A DNA stretch of 64,000 nucleotides from a virus. Location of the stretch: positions 1-64,000 of the IMG/VR virus record IMGVR_UViG_3300030099_008032. One strand, given 5' to 3'. Under the pieces are notes generated by a model. That model was not told the DNA's origin. It searched no databases and was given only the letters and a program-made list of their open reading frames with translations. Every line of letters begins with the position of its first letter. Position 1 is the stretch's first letter. Positions 47,642-55,565 of this stretch are shown one piece after another. The position numbers and the translations under genes are program-made.

Positions 47642-47881
47642 ATGGGAAAGAGAACTCCAGTACACGCAGAAGTGTATATAAGAGACCAGCAGCAGTTTGA
47701 GAGAATGCTTAAAAAGTTTACTAAAAAAGTAAAAAAATGTGGTATTCTTGATGAAGTCAAAGAAAGAAGATACTATACAAAACCTTCAGTTAAAAGAAGA
47801 AACAAAAAATTAGAAAAGAAGAGACTAATTAAAAAAGCTGTGGAAAAAGAAAAAAATAAACTTTCCAACGAATATAAGTAG
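47642..47881 (+). CDS. rpsU: Phage-encoded ribosomal protein bS21
   Basis: A 79-residue basic protein matching bacterial bS21 throughout: 'EVYIRDQQQFERMLKKFTKKVKKCGILDEVKERRYY' then 'KPSVKRRNKKLEKKRLIKKA'. Conserved points include Phe-x3-Leu-x2-Phe, the 'K.GIL.EV..RRYY.KPS..RR.K' block and the Lys/Arg-rich C-terminus. bS21 sits on the 30S subunit near the anti-Shine-Dalgarno sequence and is needed for initiation in many bacteria. Phage copies are known and are thought to replace or compete with the host protein. Unusually it lies inside the head-assembly operon, between a core-like gene and two decoration-like genes, so it is probably made late together with virion proteins. Confidence 0.9.
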   Translation: MGKRTPVHAEVYIRDQQQFERMLKKFTKKVKKCGILDEVKERRYYTKPSVKRRNKKLEKKRLIKKAVEKEKNKLSNEYK

Positions 47882-47893
47882 AGGTATTATATA

Positions 47894-48361
47894 ATGGCAG
47901 GCAAAGGATTTAGTCACACACCAAACGCAGGAGAGTTCAGAACTGCGTCAAGCTGGGGTCGAACTCGTAGACCAAAAAATTTAAATGGTGCTAGTTCCAC
48001 TGCCCAGGCCCAGATAGGAAAGGTCGCCGGCGCTAAGACCGCGGCCCCTACAGTTGTCGGCGATGGACACGTAACTGAAAATCAAAGGTATTTGCACCTC
48101 GCTCTCATAGCCGATGCAACTGTGGCGACTAGGCAAATTACAGTCTGGGCGTGGAGCCATGCGTTTGAAACCTGGGCAATTCTTAGACCTGTCGGCACAC
48201 CGGCCACCAACGCAGTTATCGGAGCAACCGCATCACAAGCAAACTATTCAGTGTTTGAGATAAGTGGAGTTGACAAAGTTTACTTTCAGGACACTGGAGC
48301 TGGTGGAGCTGGGGCCATTCAAGTCGGCGACGAATTTTACGCTGCATGTTCCACATTTTAA
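47894..48361 (+). CDS. Candidate head decoration protein, short paralogue (155 aa)
   Basis: A 155-residue beta-rich protein. It shares its N-terminal block ('SSWGRTRRPKN') and its C-terminal 95 residues ('TENQRYLHL', '.ITVWAWSH..E.WA.L', terminal 'GDEFYAACSTF') with the 382-residue product of the next gene. Its location between bS21 and the scaffold/capsid genes suggests a capsid-surface or vertex protein. No catalytic motif is seen. Confidence 0.55.
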   Translation: MAGKGFSHTPNAGEFRTASSWGRTRRPKNLNGASSTAQAQIGKVAGAKTAAPTVVGDGHVTENQRYLHLALIADATVATRQITVWAWSHAFETWAILRPVGTPATNAVIGATASQANYSVFEISGVDKVYFQDTGAGGAGAIQVGDEFYAACSTF

Positions 48362-48371
48362 GGTTTAAGTA

Positions 48372-49520
48372 ATGTCAAGCTTTCATACCTACAGCAGCTG
48401 GGGCAAAACAAGAGGCACTAAGAATATATTATCGGAAGCCTCGATAACTCCACCCACAAACTTTCCAGCAACCAAAGTGATGGCATTTGATGGCACTGAT
48501 GACTTTGTTCGTGTGTCGGATGACGATGTTTTTACATTTACAGATGGCACCCAAAATGTCGGAAGTGATAAGCCTTTCTCCATACAAGCTTGGGTAATGA
48601 TAGACGAGCCTGACCTTAATCTTGATGGCGCAAGGCAGGGTGTTTTTGTTTCTAAATTTCGTGGAAACACTAATGTAGAATATTTTTTTGGCCAATTGGA
48701 TGGCAGAGTGCTTTGGAACCTGTACGATAATAATGCCCCAAACAATACTGATGACCCAGGCCAAGGGCACCCAGCAAAGTCATCAAATCGTATTAAAGCT
48801 ACAAGTGGCGTTATAGCGCATGATGTTTGGAACCACGTAGTTGTTACCTATGATGGGTCAAAACATGAGAATGGCCTAAACATTTATGTCAATGCAGTGC
48901 TCAACGTCACCGCACGGGAAGACACGAATGACAACTATAACGGAATGGTTAACACTAATTTGGATGTAGTTATAGGGTCTACCGATGATGGCAGCGCAGA
49001 TTTTGAAAAGAAGATGACAAACGTTGCAATGTTCAACAAAGAACTATCAGTAACAGAGGTATCCGAGCTTTATAACAATGGTCGAGTTTTAAATCTTACA
49101 ACTTTTAGTGATTATAATAGTGTTATCGCCTGGTGGAAACTTGGAGATGGAGACACTTTACCAACCGCTATAGACTCTAAAGGCGGCAGAAATGGCACAG
49201 TAACAAACGCAACATTGGTAGACGAACCCGGAGCTGCAAGGCCTGGCATATTTGCGACAGATGGATTCTCTACTGAAAATCAAAGATACTTAAACTTAAG
49301 AATATCCGAAGCAGGTGACAACGCACAGCCGGCAGTAACAGTGTGGCTTAAATCTTATGGTATGGGCTATGACAGGTGGGCAAAGCTAGACACTTTTAGC
49401 GGAGTGCAAAACTCTGTTGTTACTCATGTAATAGATATTAACGGCGCCGATAGGGCCCTTCTAATTTGGGACGGTAATGGCAATGATGTTAAAATTTCTG
49501 CTGGATGTTCAACTTTTTGA
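48372..49520 (+). CDS. Candidate head decoration protein with inserted LamG domain (382 aa)
   Basis: A paralogue of the preceding protein with a LamG/concanavalin-like jelly-roll inserted. Residues 1-30 ('YSSWGKTRGTKN') and about 290-382 ('STENQRYLNL', 'VTVWLKSY', terminal 'ISAGCSTF') align with the 155-residue protein. Residues about 35-285 form the LamG domain: 'MAFDGTDDFVRV', 'PFSIQAWVMI', 'WNHVVVTYDG', 'LNIYVNAVL', 'MTNVAMFNKELS..EV.ELYNNG', 'WWKLGDG'. LamG folds usually bind glycans, so if the shared part binds the capsid this would display a sugar-binding domain on the head, like Ig-containing Hoc in T4. The location is inferred. Confidence 0.6.
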   Translation: MSSFHTYSSWGKTRGTKNILSEASITPPTNFPATKVMAFDGTDDFVRVSDDDVFTFTDGTQNVGSDKPFSIQAWVMIDEPDLNLDGARQGVFVSKFRGNTNVEYFFGQLDGRVLWNLYDNNAPNNTDDPGQGHPAKSSNRIKATSGVIAHDVWNHVVVTYDGSKHENGLNIYVNAVLNVTAREDTNDNYNGMVNTNLDVVIGSTDDGSADFEKKMTNVAMFNKELSVTEVSELYNNGRVLNLTTFSDYNSVIAWWKLGDGDTLPTAIDSKGGRNGTVTNATLVDEPGAARPGIFATDGFSTENQRYLNLRISEAGDNAQPAVTVWLKSYGMGYDRWAKLDTFSGVQNSVVTHVIDINGADRALLIWDGNGNDVKISAGCSTF

Positions 49521-49556
49521 CCATTCAAAAAAATCTTTCTCTTAAAAAAACGAAAT

Positions 49557-49570
49557 ACTATTTATTTAGA
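49557..49570 (+). promoter_or_regulatory. Candidate late promoter (copy 4 of motif)
   Basis: ACTATTTATTTAGA lies in a 102-base gap, 52 bases before the scaffold start at 49623. It would serve the scaffold-capsid pair, the most highly expressed late genes. No ORF or terminator is seen in the rest of the gap. Confidence 0.5.
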
Positions 49571-49622
49571 GAAACTTTTGTTATCGGTGTATTAGTGTAA
49601 TATTTTCGGGAGTTAAAACACA

Positions 49623-50831
49623 ATGTCAAGTTTATTAGAAAGAGCCATTATTGATGCCACAGCGCTTAAGGAAGCTGCCCTTAAGACCGCAGAAAATACA
49701 ATAATTGAGAAATATTCCAACGAAGTTAAAGATGCGATGGATAGGCTCTTGGAGCAAGAGGGCGACCCTTTCGCAGCCACAGACGCGTCGCTTTCCGACC
49801 CAAACCCAATGGGAATGGGCAATATGGAGCTAGATACCGACACCGACATGGGCATGGAAGATGCTGGAATGGACCCCGGCTTAGAAGATGACCTCGATAC
49901 AGATACACCAGAAGAGGAAGAAGATAACTTTTTTGACCAAATTCCAACAGGTTTTGACCCGGACCTCACTGACCCAGAAGATGAAATCATCAACATAAAG
50001 TTAGATTCTCTAAGAGCCGAGCTTCCAGATGAAGAAGAGGTTGGTGTTTTCGGCGGAGATGACGAACTTGAGGATGACGAAATTGGAATTGACGTTCAAG
50101 ACGATGATGAAGAGTTAGACTTTGAAAATGAGTTTGGCGATGACGATGATGGGCTTGAGATAGAAGATGACGATGTTGAGGTAAATGCAGACGAACTAGA
50201 GGGCATGATATCAGAAATCATAAACAACCTAGACCTTGACGACGATACTGATTCCGAGCTTGAAGAAGCCGTCAGGGTTGACTTCGAGCCTCAAAAAAGC
50301 GGATGGGCAGGAACCCCTGAGTCTATCATGCGCGAATACGAATCTATGTTACTTGCGAGAGAGCAAGATAGCGAAGTAAAAGAAGAAAACGAAGAGCTGC
50401 GCAAAACAGTAGCAGCCTTACAGAAAGAAAACAAAACTTTAGGAACTGTTGCCACAAAATTAAAGGCACAGATAGAAAAATACTCTACAACACTTGAAAC
50501 TTTGCAAGAAAAGTTGGAAACCACGAATGTTTCTAACGCGAAGTTGTTGTACATTAACAGAGCTTTAGAAAATGCCTCCCTGAATGAGCGACAAAAAGAG
50601 AAAATTGTCGAAGCCATTTCAAAAGCCGAAACAATACAAGAAGCAAAGATAGTTTTTGATACACTCGAAGATACAATCACTTCTTCCCCTGCAGAGAAGA
50701 GGTCTGGTGGTTTAAACGAGGCCGTTTCAAGACGTTCAACGTTGCTTGTAAATGCTCGAAGCGAGCAAAGGCAAAAGGTTGCTAATCCTGTGTATGATAG
50801 ATTACAGAAATTAGCAGGGATAAAAACATAA
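49623..50831 (+). CDS. 22: Prohead scaffold (core) protein, gp22-like
   Basis: A 402-residue strongly acidic protein directly before the capsid gene. Residues 1-45 are helical ('LLERAIIDATALKEAALKTAENTIIEKYSNEVKDAM'). About 50-200 form an extreme Asp/Glu-rich tract. About 250-350 form a coiled coil ('EENEELRKTVAALQKENKTLGTVATKL'). The end is 'NPVYDRLQKLAGI'. Acidic, coiled-coil, capsid-adjacent proteins of this kind act as the internal scaffold on which the gp23 shell assembles, and are then digested by gp21. T4 gp22 is shorter (about 269 residues). The call rests on composition and position. Confidence 0.75.
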   Translation: MSSLLERAIIDATALKEAALKTAENTIIEKYSNEVKDAMDRLLEQEGDPFAATDASLSDPNPMGMGNMELDTDTDMGMEDAGMDPGLEDDLDTDTPEEEEDNFFDQIPTGFDPDLTDPEDEIINIKLDSLRAELPDEEEVGVFGGDDELEDDEIGIDVQDDDEELDFENEFGDDDDGLEIEDDDVEVNADELEGMISEIINNLDLDDDTDSELEEAVRVDFEPQKSGWAGTPESIMREYESMLLAREQDSEVKEENEELRKTVAALQKENKTLGTVATKLKAQIEKYSTTLETLQEKLETTNVSNAKLLYINRALENASLNERQKEKIVEAISKAETIQEAKIVFDTLEDTITSSPAEKRSGGLNEAVSRRSTLLVNARSEQRQKVANPVYDRLQKLAGIKT

Positions 50832-50857
50832 AATAACATTTTTGGAGGTAATATATA

Positions 50858-52693
50858 ATGTCTGTTTTACAGAGACTTACAGAAGGTGTTGTTCAGCGTA
50901 ACGTTCAGAAGGAAGGTGAAGCTCTACTTAACAAGTGGGAGCAGACCGGTCTTCTTGAAGGTCTTAACGAGGGACAGCAGAAGCAGGGAATGGCCGTCCT
51001 GCTTGAAAACCAGGCTAAGGAGCTTCTCCGTGAGGCTTCATCTATGGCAGCTGGCGATGTCGAAGGCTTCGCAGCAGTTGCTTTCCCAATCGTTCGTCGT
51101 GTATTCGGTGGATTGATTGCAAACGATTTAATCTCGGTTCAGCCGATGAGCTTGCCATCTGGCCTCATCTTCTTCCTTGATTTTACGCATGAATCAGCTC
51201 GTGGCGGAGCCGCGGCTGGCGAGTCGGTATACGGCGGAAACGTTGTTGCACGCGGCTTGACTGGCGGTGTGGACCTTTCTGGTCCTGCAGGACGCCTAGG
51301 GGCAGACGGCCCAGGTGGACATTACGATATGGGCCATCGCGCCGCTCAGGCAACGGCATCGGTTTTTCTCGCAATAGACTCATTCGCCCCGGCCGACGCA
51401 ACGACTGCCTTGGGCTTGGTCACTGACGTGTCAGCTTCTCTTGTTTCTGGATTAACAGAAGTTCAAAAGAAAGCTATTAGATACGATGCTGATATTCTAG
51501 CCGATGGCGGTGTTGTTACAATTTTGGCACACACCGGGACTGTTGCTACTTTAAATGCGAAAATTGGTTCACCAATTGATGAAGAAGCTCTCGCTGCTTT
51601 CGGAACTGATTACTCGCCAGCTGCCGACCGCGCCTCTACTATCGTCCGTCGTCTCACTCGTGTTGAGGGAGATAAGGTAATTGTAGTTCTTCACGATAAA
51701 GATGGCACTGCAGGCCTTGCCAACCAAGGCTTCACATCAGGTTCTATCGGCGGCGGCGGCGCGGGTATTGATGAGGCCATGGCATTTAAGTTTCCAATCA
51801 AGGACGACTTGCAGCCAGGTAATGGTCTTGGGTCTGTTATTGGTCAGGATGTTTGGGGCCTTGAAGAGCCACAGCCTGGTACCGGAAATGCTGGTAACAG
51901 CGTAGGCAAGAACACGATTCCAGAAATCGACATCAAGGTTGACAGCATCGCTGTTACCGCTCAGACAAAGAAGTTGAAGGCAAAGTGGTCCCCAGAATTG
52001 GGTCAGGACCTCAATGCTTATCACAACTTGGACGCTGAGGTTGAGTTGACTGGTATTCTTTCTGAGCAAATTGCTTTGGAAATTGACCGTGAGCTTCTTG
52101 GTGAGCTTGTTCAGGGTGCAACCGCCGGTACTCGTTACTGGAGCCGTGCACCAGGTCTTTTTGTTGACAGCAATGGTGCCGAACTCGGCGCCCAATCTGC
52201 AGCACCTGACTTCACTGGTACGGTTAGTGAGTGGTATGAGACACTCATTGAAACCATCAATGACGTTAGCGCTCAGATTCACAGAAAGACACTTCGCGGT
52301 GGTGCAAACTTTGTTGTTTGTTCACCAGAAGTTGCTAACATCCTTGAGTTCACCAGTGGTTTCCGCGCAAGCGTAACTGCTGACCAGGACCGTGGCACCA
52401 TCGGTGCTGTTAAGGCTGGTAGCTTGAGCAAGAAGTTCGACGTTTACGTTGACCCATACTTCTTGCGAAACGTAATCCTCGTTGGCCGTAAGGGTAGCTC
52501 GTTCCTCGAAAGTGGCTTCGTGTATGCTCCTTATGTACCATTGCAGGTAACACCAACCATCTTTGGTACGGAAGACTTCGTGCCACGTAAGGGTGTCATG
52601 ACCCGTTACGCTAAGAAGATGGTGCGACCTGATATGTATGGCCTTGTTGTTGTACGTGGTCTCCTTGGTGAAGAAGGCAAGACTGCCGTTTAA
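50858..52693 (+). CDS. 23: Major capsid protein, gp23-like (HK97 fold)
   Basis: A 611-residue protein with clear T4-like gp23 signatures: 'LLENQAKELLREAS', then 'AFPIVRRVFGGLIANDLISVQPMSLPSGLIFFLD' (about 85-118) and, in the C-terminal half, 'GANFVVCSPEVANILEF', 'KKFDVYVDPYF', 'ILVGRKG' and 'GFVYAPYVPL'. It forms the capsid shell and is expected to be trimmed by gp21 at the N-terminus. The ribosome site is an excellent ttggaggt. Codon use shifts to Arg CGT, AAG and C-ending codons compared with neighbours, consistent with very high expression. Length exceeds T4 gp23 (521), suggesting insertions in the surface-exposed region about 120-230. An intrinsic terminator follows. Confidence 0.95.
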   Translation: MSVLQRLTEGVVQRNVQKEGEALLNKWEQTGLLEGLNEGQQKQGMAVLLENQAKELLREASSMAAGDVEGFAAVAFPIVRRVFGGLIANDLISVQPMSLPSGLIFFLDFTHESARGGAAAGESVYGGNVVARGLTGGVDLSGPAGRLGADGPGGHYDMGHRAAQATASVFLAIDSFAPADATTALGLVTDVSASLVSGLTEVQKKAIRYDADILADGGVVTILAHTGTVATLNAKIGSPIDEEALAAFGTDYSPAADRASTIVRRLTRVEGDKVIVVLHDKDGTAGLANQGFTSGSIGGGGAGIDEAMAFKFPIKDDLQPGNGLGSVIGQDVWGLEEPQPGTGNAGNSVGKNTIPEIDIKVDSIAVTAQTKKLKAKWSPELGQDLNAYHNLDAEVELTGILSEQIALEIDRELLGELVQGATAGTRYWSRAPGLFVDSNGAELGAQSAAPDFTGTVSEWYETLIETINDVSAQIHRKTLRGGANFVVCSPEVANILEFTSGFRASVTADQDRGTIGAVKAGSLSKKFDVYVDPYFLRNVILVGRKGSSFLESGFVYAPYVPLQVTPTIFGTEDFVPRKGVMTRYAKKMVRPDMYGLVVVRGLLGEEGKTAV

Positions 52694-52725
52694 TATTTAA
52701 TTCTTAAGCAATTAAATGAACTTAA

Positions 52726-52764
52726 CCCCCGGACATTGATTTGCCCGGGGGTTTTGTTTTTTTT
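52726..52764 (+). terminator. Intrinsic terminator after major capsid gene
   Basis: CCCCCGG (52726-52732) pairs with CCGGGGG (52745-52751) around a 12-base loop, followed by TTTTGTTTTTTTT. The strong stem and long T-run make this a confident rho-independent terminator. Confidence 0.9.
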
Positions 52765-52766
52765 GG

Positions 52767-52781
52767 CACTAATTATTAGTG
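52767..52781. promoter_or_regulatory. Perfect 15-base palindrome after the capsid terminator
   Basis: CACTAAT-T-ATTAGTG is a perfect inverted repeat three bases after the terminator T-run and 65 bases before the next start. The gap has no copy of the ACTATTTA motif. It could be an operator, an RNA stability hairpin or chance. Confidence 0.3.
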
Positions 52782-52846
52782 ATGTAATGAACTACCCAGT
52801 TTCATGACATGATTATAAATGGTAAAACCAATGGAGGGTTATAAAT

Positions 52847-53281
52847 ATGGGTACTAAAAGAGTAGGTCTCGCGAGAGTCGAGGCACTAATAGAGAATTTG
52901 AAGAGGGACTTAAACCTCACAGGGTCGTCCCTTAGTGGGTTGACCTCGCTTGCTGCAGCTGTACAAACCGTCGCCGCAGCCGGGGCCAATCAGGGCAACG
53001 CAGCTGCTATCGCTGCAACCGCCCCAATAGTTTTGGTCACCGGAGCTGATGATACCAAAGGCGCCCGTCTGCCGGCTTTGGCTGACGTTGCTACAGGTGC
53101 AATTTTTATTATTGGAAACGGCGTGAAAAACAAGGCCTTAAAGCTTTATCCTGCAACTGACGATGAATTCGCTGGCCATGGCGATAACGCCGGCCTCGTG
53201 GGCGGCAACGGCGCAGGGTTTATTGTTGCAAAAATCGACGCGGCCAAGTGGTTAGTTATTGAGTCATCTGTCGTCGCCTAA
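52847..53281 (+). CDS. Small post-capsid protein, candidate head decoration/fibre (144 aa)
   Basis: A 144-residue Ala/Gly-rich protein with ribosome site ggaggg. The N-terminus is a helix ('GLARVEALIENLKRDLNL'). The rest is beta-rich: 'VLVTGADDTKGARLPALADVATGAIFIIGNGVKNKALKLYPATDDEF', then 'AGFIVAKIDAAKWLVIES'. Such helix plus small beta-domain proteins encoded next to phage capsid genes are usually capsid-surface decorations or head fibres. It is flanked by two terminators and so forms its own unit. Decoration is inferred, not shown. Confidence 0.6.
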   Translation: MGTKRVGLARVEALIENLKRDLNLTGSSLSGLTSLAAAVQTVAAAGANQGNAAAIAATAPIVLVTGADDTKGARLPALADVATGAIFIIGNGVKNKALKLYPATDDEFAGHGDNAGLVGGNGAGFIVAKIDAAKWLVIESSVVA

Positions 53282-53298
53282 GGTTTAACAAGCCTTCC

Positions 53299-53333
53299 AA
53301 AACCCCCTTCCACTCTTGGTCGGGGGTTTTTTT
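53299..53333 (+). terminator. Intrinsic terminator after post-capsid gene
   Basis: AAAACCCCC (53299-53307) pairs with GGGGGTTTT (53322-53330) around a 14-base loop and continues into a T-run. Confidence 0.85.
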
Positions 53334-53341
53334 ATTTAAAA

Positions 53342-53355
53342 CCTATTTATTTATG
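53342..53355 (+). promoter_or_regulatory. Candidate late promoter (copy 5 of motif)
   Basis: CCTATTTATTTATG lies nine bases after the T-run of a terminator and 26 bases before the ATG at 53382. A terminator immediately followed by this motif is strong positional support for its being a promoter. Confidence 0.5.
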
Positions 53356-53381
53356 CTACCATTGAAAACAAAGGAGATATC

Positions 53382-53741
53382 ATGGGTAAGAAATCAAGAA
53401 AACTAAGAAGTCCAAAGTATAGAGTGAAAGCTGCAGCACTTAGAGGCACTGTCGCAAAACTAAGTGGACGCGGGGTGATTGAAATAGACCTAACGACCGG
53501 AGAAGAAATAACCGAAGAAGAAACAGTTGTAGTTGTTACTAACAAAGGACCAGAAACAAAAACTACAAAAAAAGAAACAGTCCCAGCTGTAGAGCCACAG
53601 CTTCAAACAATTCAGATTGAAGAACCAAAAGTCAATGCGTTAAAGCAGGTTAAGGCACCAGCAAGAAAAACCACCACTAAAACAAAGAAGACAGCCACGC
53701 GTCGTAAGCGAACAACTAAAAAAACGACTTCCGCCGATTAG
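53382..53741 (+). CDS. Small basic protein with Lys/Thr-rich tail (119 aa)
   Basis: A 119-residue protein with ribosome site aaggaga. Residues 1-50 form a small beta region ('KLRSPKYRVKAAALRGTVAKLSGRGVIEIDLTTGEEI'). Residues 85-119 are almost entirely Lys, Arg and Thr ('KTTTKTKKTATRRKRTTKKTT'), resembling a histone-like DNA-binding tail. It could bind packaged DNA or act inside the head, but I recognise no family. It follows its own terminator/late-promoter junction and precedes the neck genes. Confidence 0.5.
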   Translation: MGKKSRKLRSPKYRVKAAALRGTVAKLSGRGVIEIDLTTGEEITEEETVVVVTNKGPETKTTKKETVPAVEPQLQTIQIEEPKVNALKQVKAPARKTTTKTKKTATRRKRTTKKTTSAD

Positions 53742-53755
53742 TTCCCTCAAATACT

Positions 53756-53772
53756 AGTTATAATGAATAACT
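53756..53772 (+). promoter_or_regulatory. Inverted repeat containing a TATAAT sequence before the neck gene
   Basis: AGTTAT-AATGA-ATAACT is a six-base-pair inverted repeat in the 52-base gap before the ATG at 53794. It contains TATAAT (53759-53764) but no recognisable -35 at 16-18 bases. It may be a weak promoter, an operator or chance. Confidence 0.25.
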
Positions 53773-53793
53773 GTATATAGCGAGGGACACTAA

Positions 53794-55068
53794 ATGTCTT
53801 TACCTACATTGACTCCAGCAAGCGCTTTATCTGCGGTTGTTTTACCATCAACAGGTGACAACACAAAAGTTAATGCTGCGGTACCTTACAAAATATATTC
53901 GGATACATCTGGCCCCTTATACTCATCGGAGTTTGTAACTGGTGCCGTCGACCAAGTTTCGCACGTTTATAAAAAGCTCGGTGGCGATGTCTTGGACATC
54001 GAACTAACAGAAGGCAATGTTTATGCTGCTTACGAGGAAGCTGTATTAGAATATTGTTATCTGATAAATATACATCAAGCAACAAACATCCTGTCAAATA
54101 CCTTAGGAAACACAACTGGAAGTTTCGACTCAAAGGGCAACATAATGTCAGGGCATTTATCATCTTCTTTGTCGGGTTCTCACGTCGCTTTAAAGTATCC
54201 AAAATTTGACTACGCCATAGGAAGAAAAATATCAGAGGGAATCAGTGAAGATGTCGGCTTGAAAAATTCTGTTCAGTTTTCCGCAAGTTTCGACGTCCAA
54301 ACTGGACAGCAGGACTACAACTTACAGGAAATAATATCAGGCTCTTCGTTAAGTGAGGACTCAGACTTTTTCAATAAGATAAAAAACAAAAAGATTTTAG
54401 TCAAGAAAGTGTATTACAAGACGCCACATGCAATGTGGAGGTTTTTTGGATACTATGGCGGACTGAACGTTGTGGGAAACCTTCACAACTATGGTCAGTT
54501 CTCTGATGATTCAACTTTTCAATTAGTACCTGCATGGCATAACAAGGCCCAAGCAATGGCGTTCGAGGATGCGATATACACTAGAATGTCTCACTTTTCT
54601 TACGAACTAAGAGACAATAAACTTAGAATATATCCGATTCCTTACACACACGGCCCTAGAAAGATGTTTGTAGATTTTTCAATCCCTGGTGATGCTTGGG
54701 ATAGCGATGACCCAAAAGTGGATGGCGTCAATAATATGAACACGCTTCCAATAGGAAACATTCCTTTCGTGAACATTAACGCAATTGGCAAGCAATGGAT
54801 TCGAAGGTTTGCGCTTGCTTTATGCAAAGAGATACTAGGCCAGGTACGCTCAAAGTTTGGAACAGTGCCAATCCCTGGGGAAAGTGTAACACTAAACGGC
54901 TCAGCTTTGATAACAGAAGGAAAAGATGAGCAAGACAAGCTTAGAACGGAATTAAAAGAAACTTTAGCGGAACTAACTTATGTGAAACTATCAGAGCAGG
55001 ATTCATCAAAAATCGAAAATTCAGAAAAGGTGTTGACAAAGATTCCAAACTATATTTTTGTGGGGTGA
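53794..55068 (+). CDS. 13: Neck/head-completion protein, gp13-like
   Basis: A 424-residue protein with ribosome site gcgaggg. The N-terminal region 'VDQVSHVYKKLGGDVLDIELTEGNVYAAYEEAVLEYCYLI' (near residues 50-90) resembles the start of T4-like gp13 neck proteins, where a similar 'LG.P..nIEL...qiYd...dALE' pattern occurs. Later segments include 'DNKLRIYPIPY' and 'IRRFALALCKEILGQVRSKFGTVPIPG', also typical. gp13 caps the filled head and, with gp14, forms the collar on which the tail docks. It is followed by gp14- and gp15-like genes in T4 order, which supports the call. It is longer than T4 gp13 (309). Confidence 0.7.
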   Translation: MSLPTLTPASALSAVVLPSTGDNTKVNAAVPYKIYSDTSGPLYSSEFVTGAVDQVSHVYKKLGGDVLDIELTEGNVYAAYEEAVLEYCYLINIHQATNILSNTLGNTTGSFDSKGNIMSGHLSSSLSGSHVALKYPKFDYAIGRKISEGISEDVGLKNSVQFSASFDVQTGQQDYNLQEIISGSSLSEDSDFFNKIKNKKILVKKVYYKTPHAMWRFFGYYGGLNVVGNLHNYGQFSDDSTFQLVPAWHNKAQAMAFEDAIYTRMSHFSYELRDNKLRIYPIPYTHGPRKMFVDFSIPGDAWDSDDPKVDGVNNMNTLPIGNIPFVNINAIGKQWIRRFALALCKEILGQVRSKFGTVPIPGESVTLNGSALITEGKDEQDKLRTELKETLAELTYVKLSEQDSSKIENSEKVLTKIPNYIFVG

Positions 55069-55073
55069 TATAA

Positions 55074-55565
55074 ATGTCAGAAGATAACAAGTGGTCACAA
55101 CCGGATTCACCTCCCCCTCCTCTTTTTACAGGAAAGAGGGAGAAAGACTTTGTAAAGCAGATTAATGACGAGCTTATAGAAAGAGTTATTGGCCAAACAA
55201 TCGTATATTACCCTATAAGCTTAGAGCACACAAGTTTTCACGATTTATATGGAGAGGCGATAGAAAAGAGCTTTTTAAGTCCAATAAGGGTGCACGCAAT
55301 GGTAAAGTGGGAATCCCAACCAACCACAACAACACCTCTGGGGGTTGATAGGATAGAGAAGATATCGGTTGGATTTCACAAGAGAAGATTATCAGAAGAC
55401 CAAGACCTGTTTGTTAGAGAGGGAGATTTTGTTCAGTATGGTGAAAATATGTATGAAATTTTAACACTACAAGAGCCAAAGTGGCTTTTTGGCCAGGTTG
55501 AGTCAAGCTTTGAGATAGCGGCTTCTTGTGTTAGAGCTAGAGAGGGACTTTTTAATGTCAGATAA
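55074..55565 (+). CDS. 14: Neck protein, gp14-like
   Basis: A 163-residue protein between the gp13- and gp15-like genes. The segment 'INDELIERVIGQTIVYYPISLEHTSFHDLYGEAIEKSF' (about 25-65) matches the pattern of T4-like gp14, and the rest is a compact beta domain with 'VREGDFVQYGENMYEILTLQEPKWLFGQ', typical of head-tail joining proteins. It is shorter than T4 gp14 (256). It should form the neck ring below gp13. Its 3' end overlaps the next gene by 11 bases. Confidence 0.7.
   Translation: MSEDNKWSQPDSPPPPLFTGKREKDFVKQINDELIERVIGQTIVYYPISLEHTSFHDLYGEAIEKSFLSPIRVHAMVKWESQPTTTTPLGVDRIEKISVGFHKRRLSEDQDLFVREGDFVQYGENMYEILTLQEPKWLFGQVESSFEIAASCVRAREGLFNVR

Noticed and set aside
51737-52282. 181-codon minus-strand frame inside the capsid gene, and 101-codon plus-strand frame at 52071
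   Set aside because: Shadows of the strongly codon-biased capsid gene; no start signals and implausible composition.
52838-52850. TATAAATA resembling a T4 late promoter
   Set aside because: It overlaps the ribosome-site-to-ATG spacer of the 144-residue gene, so transcription from it would start inside the gene.
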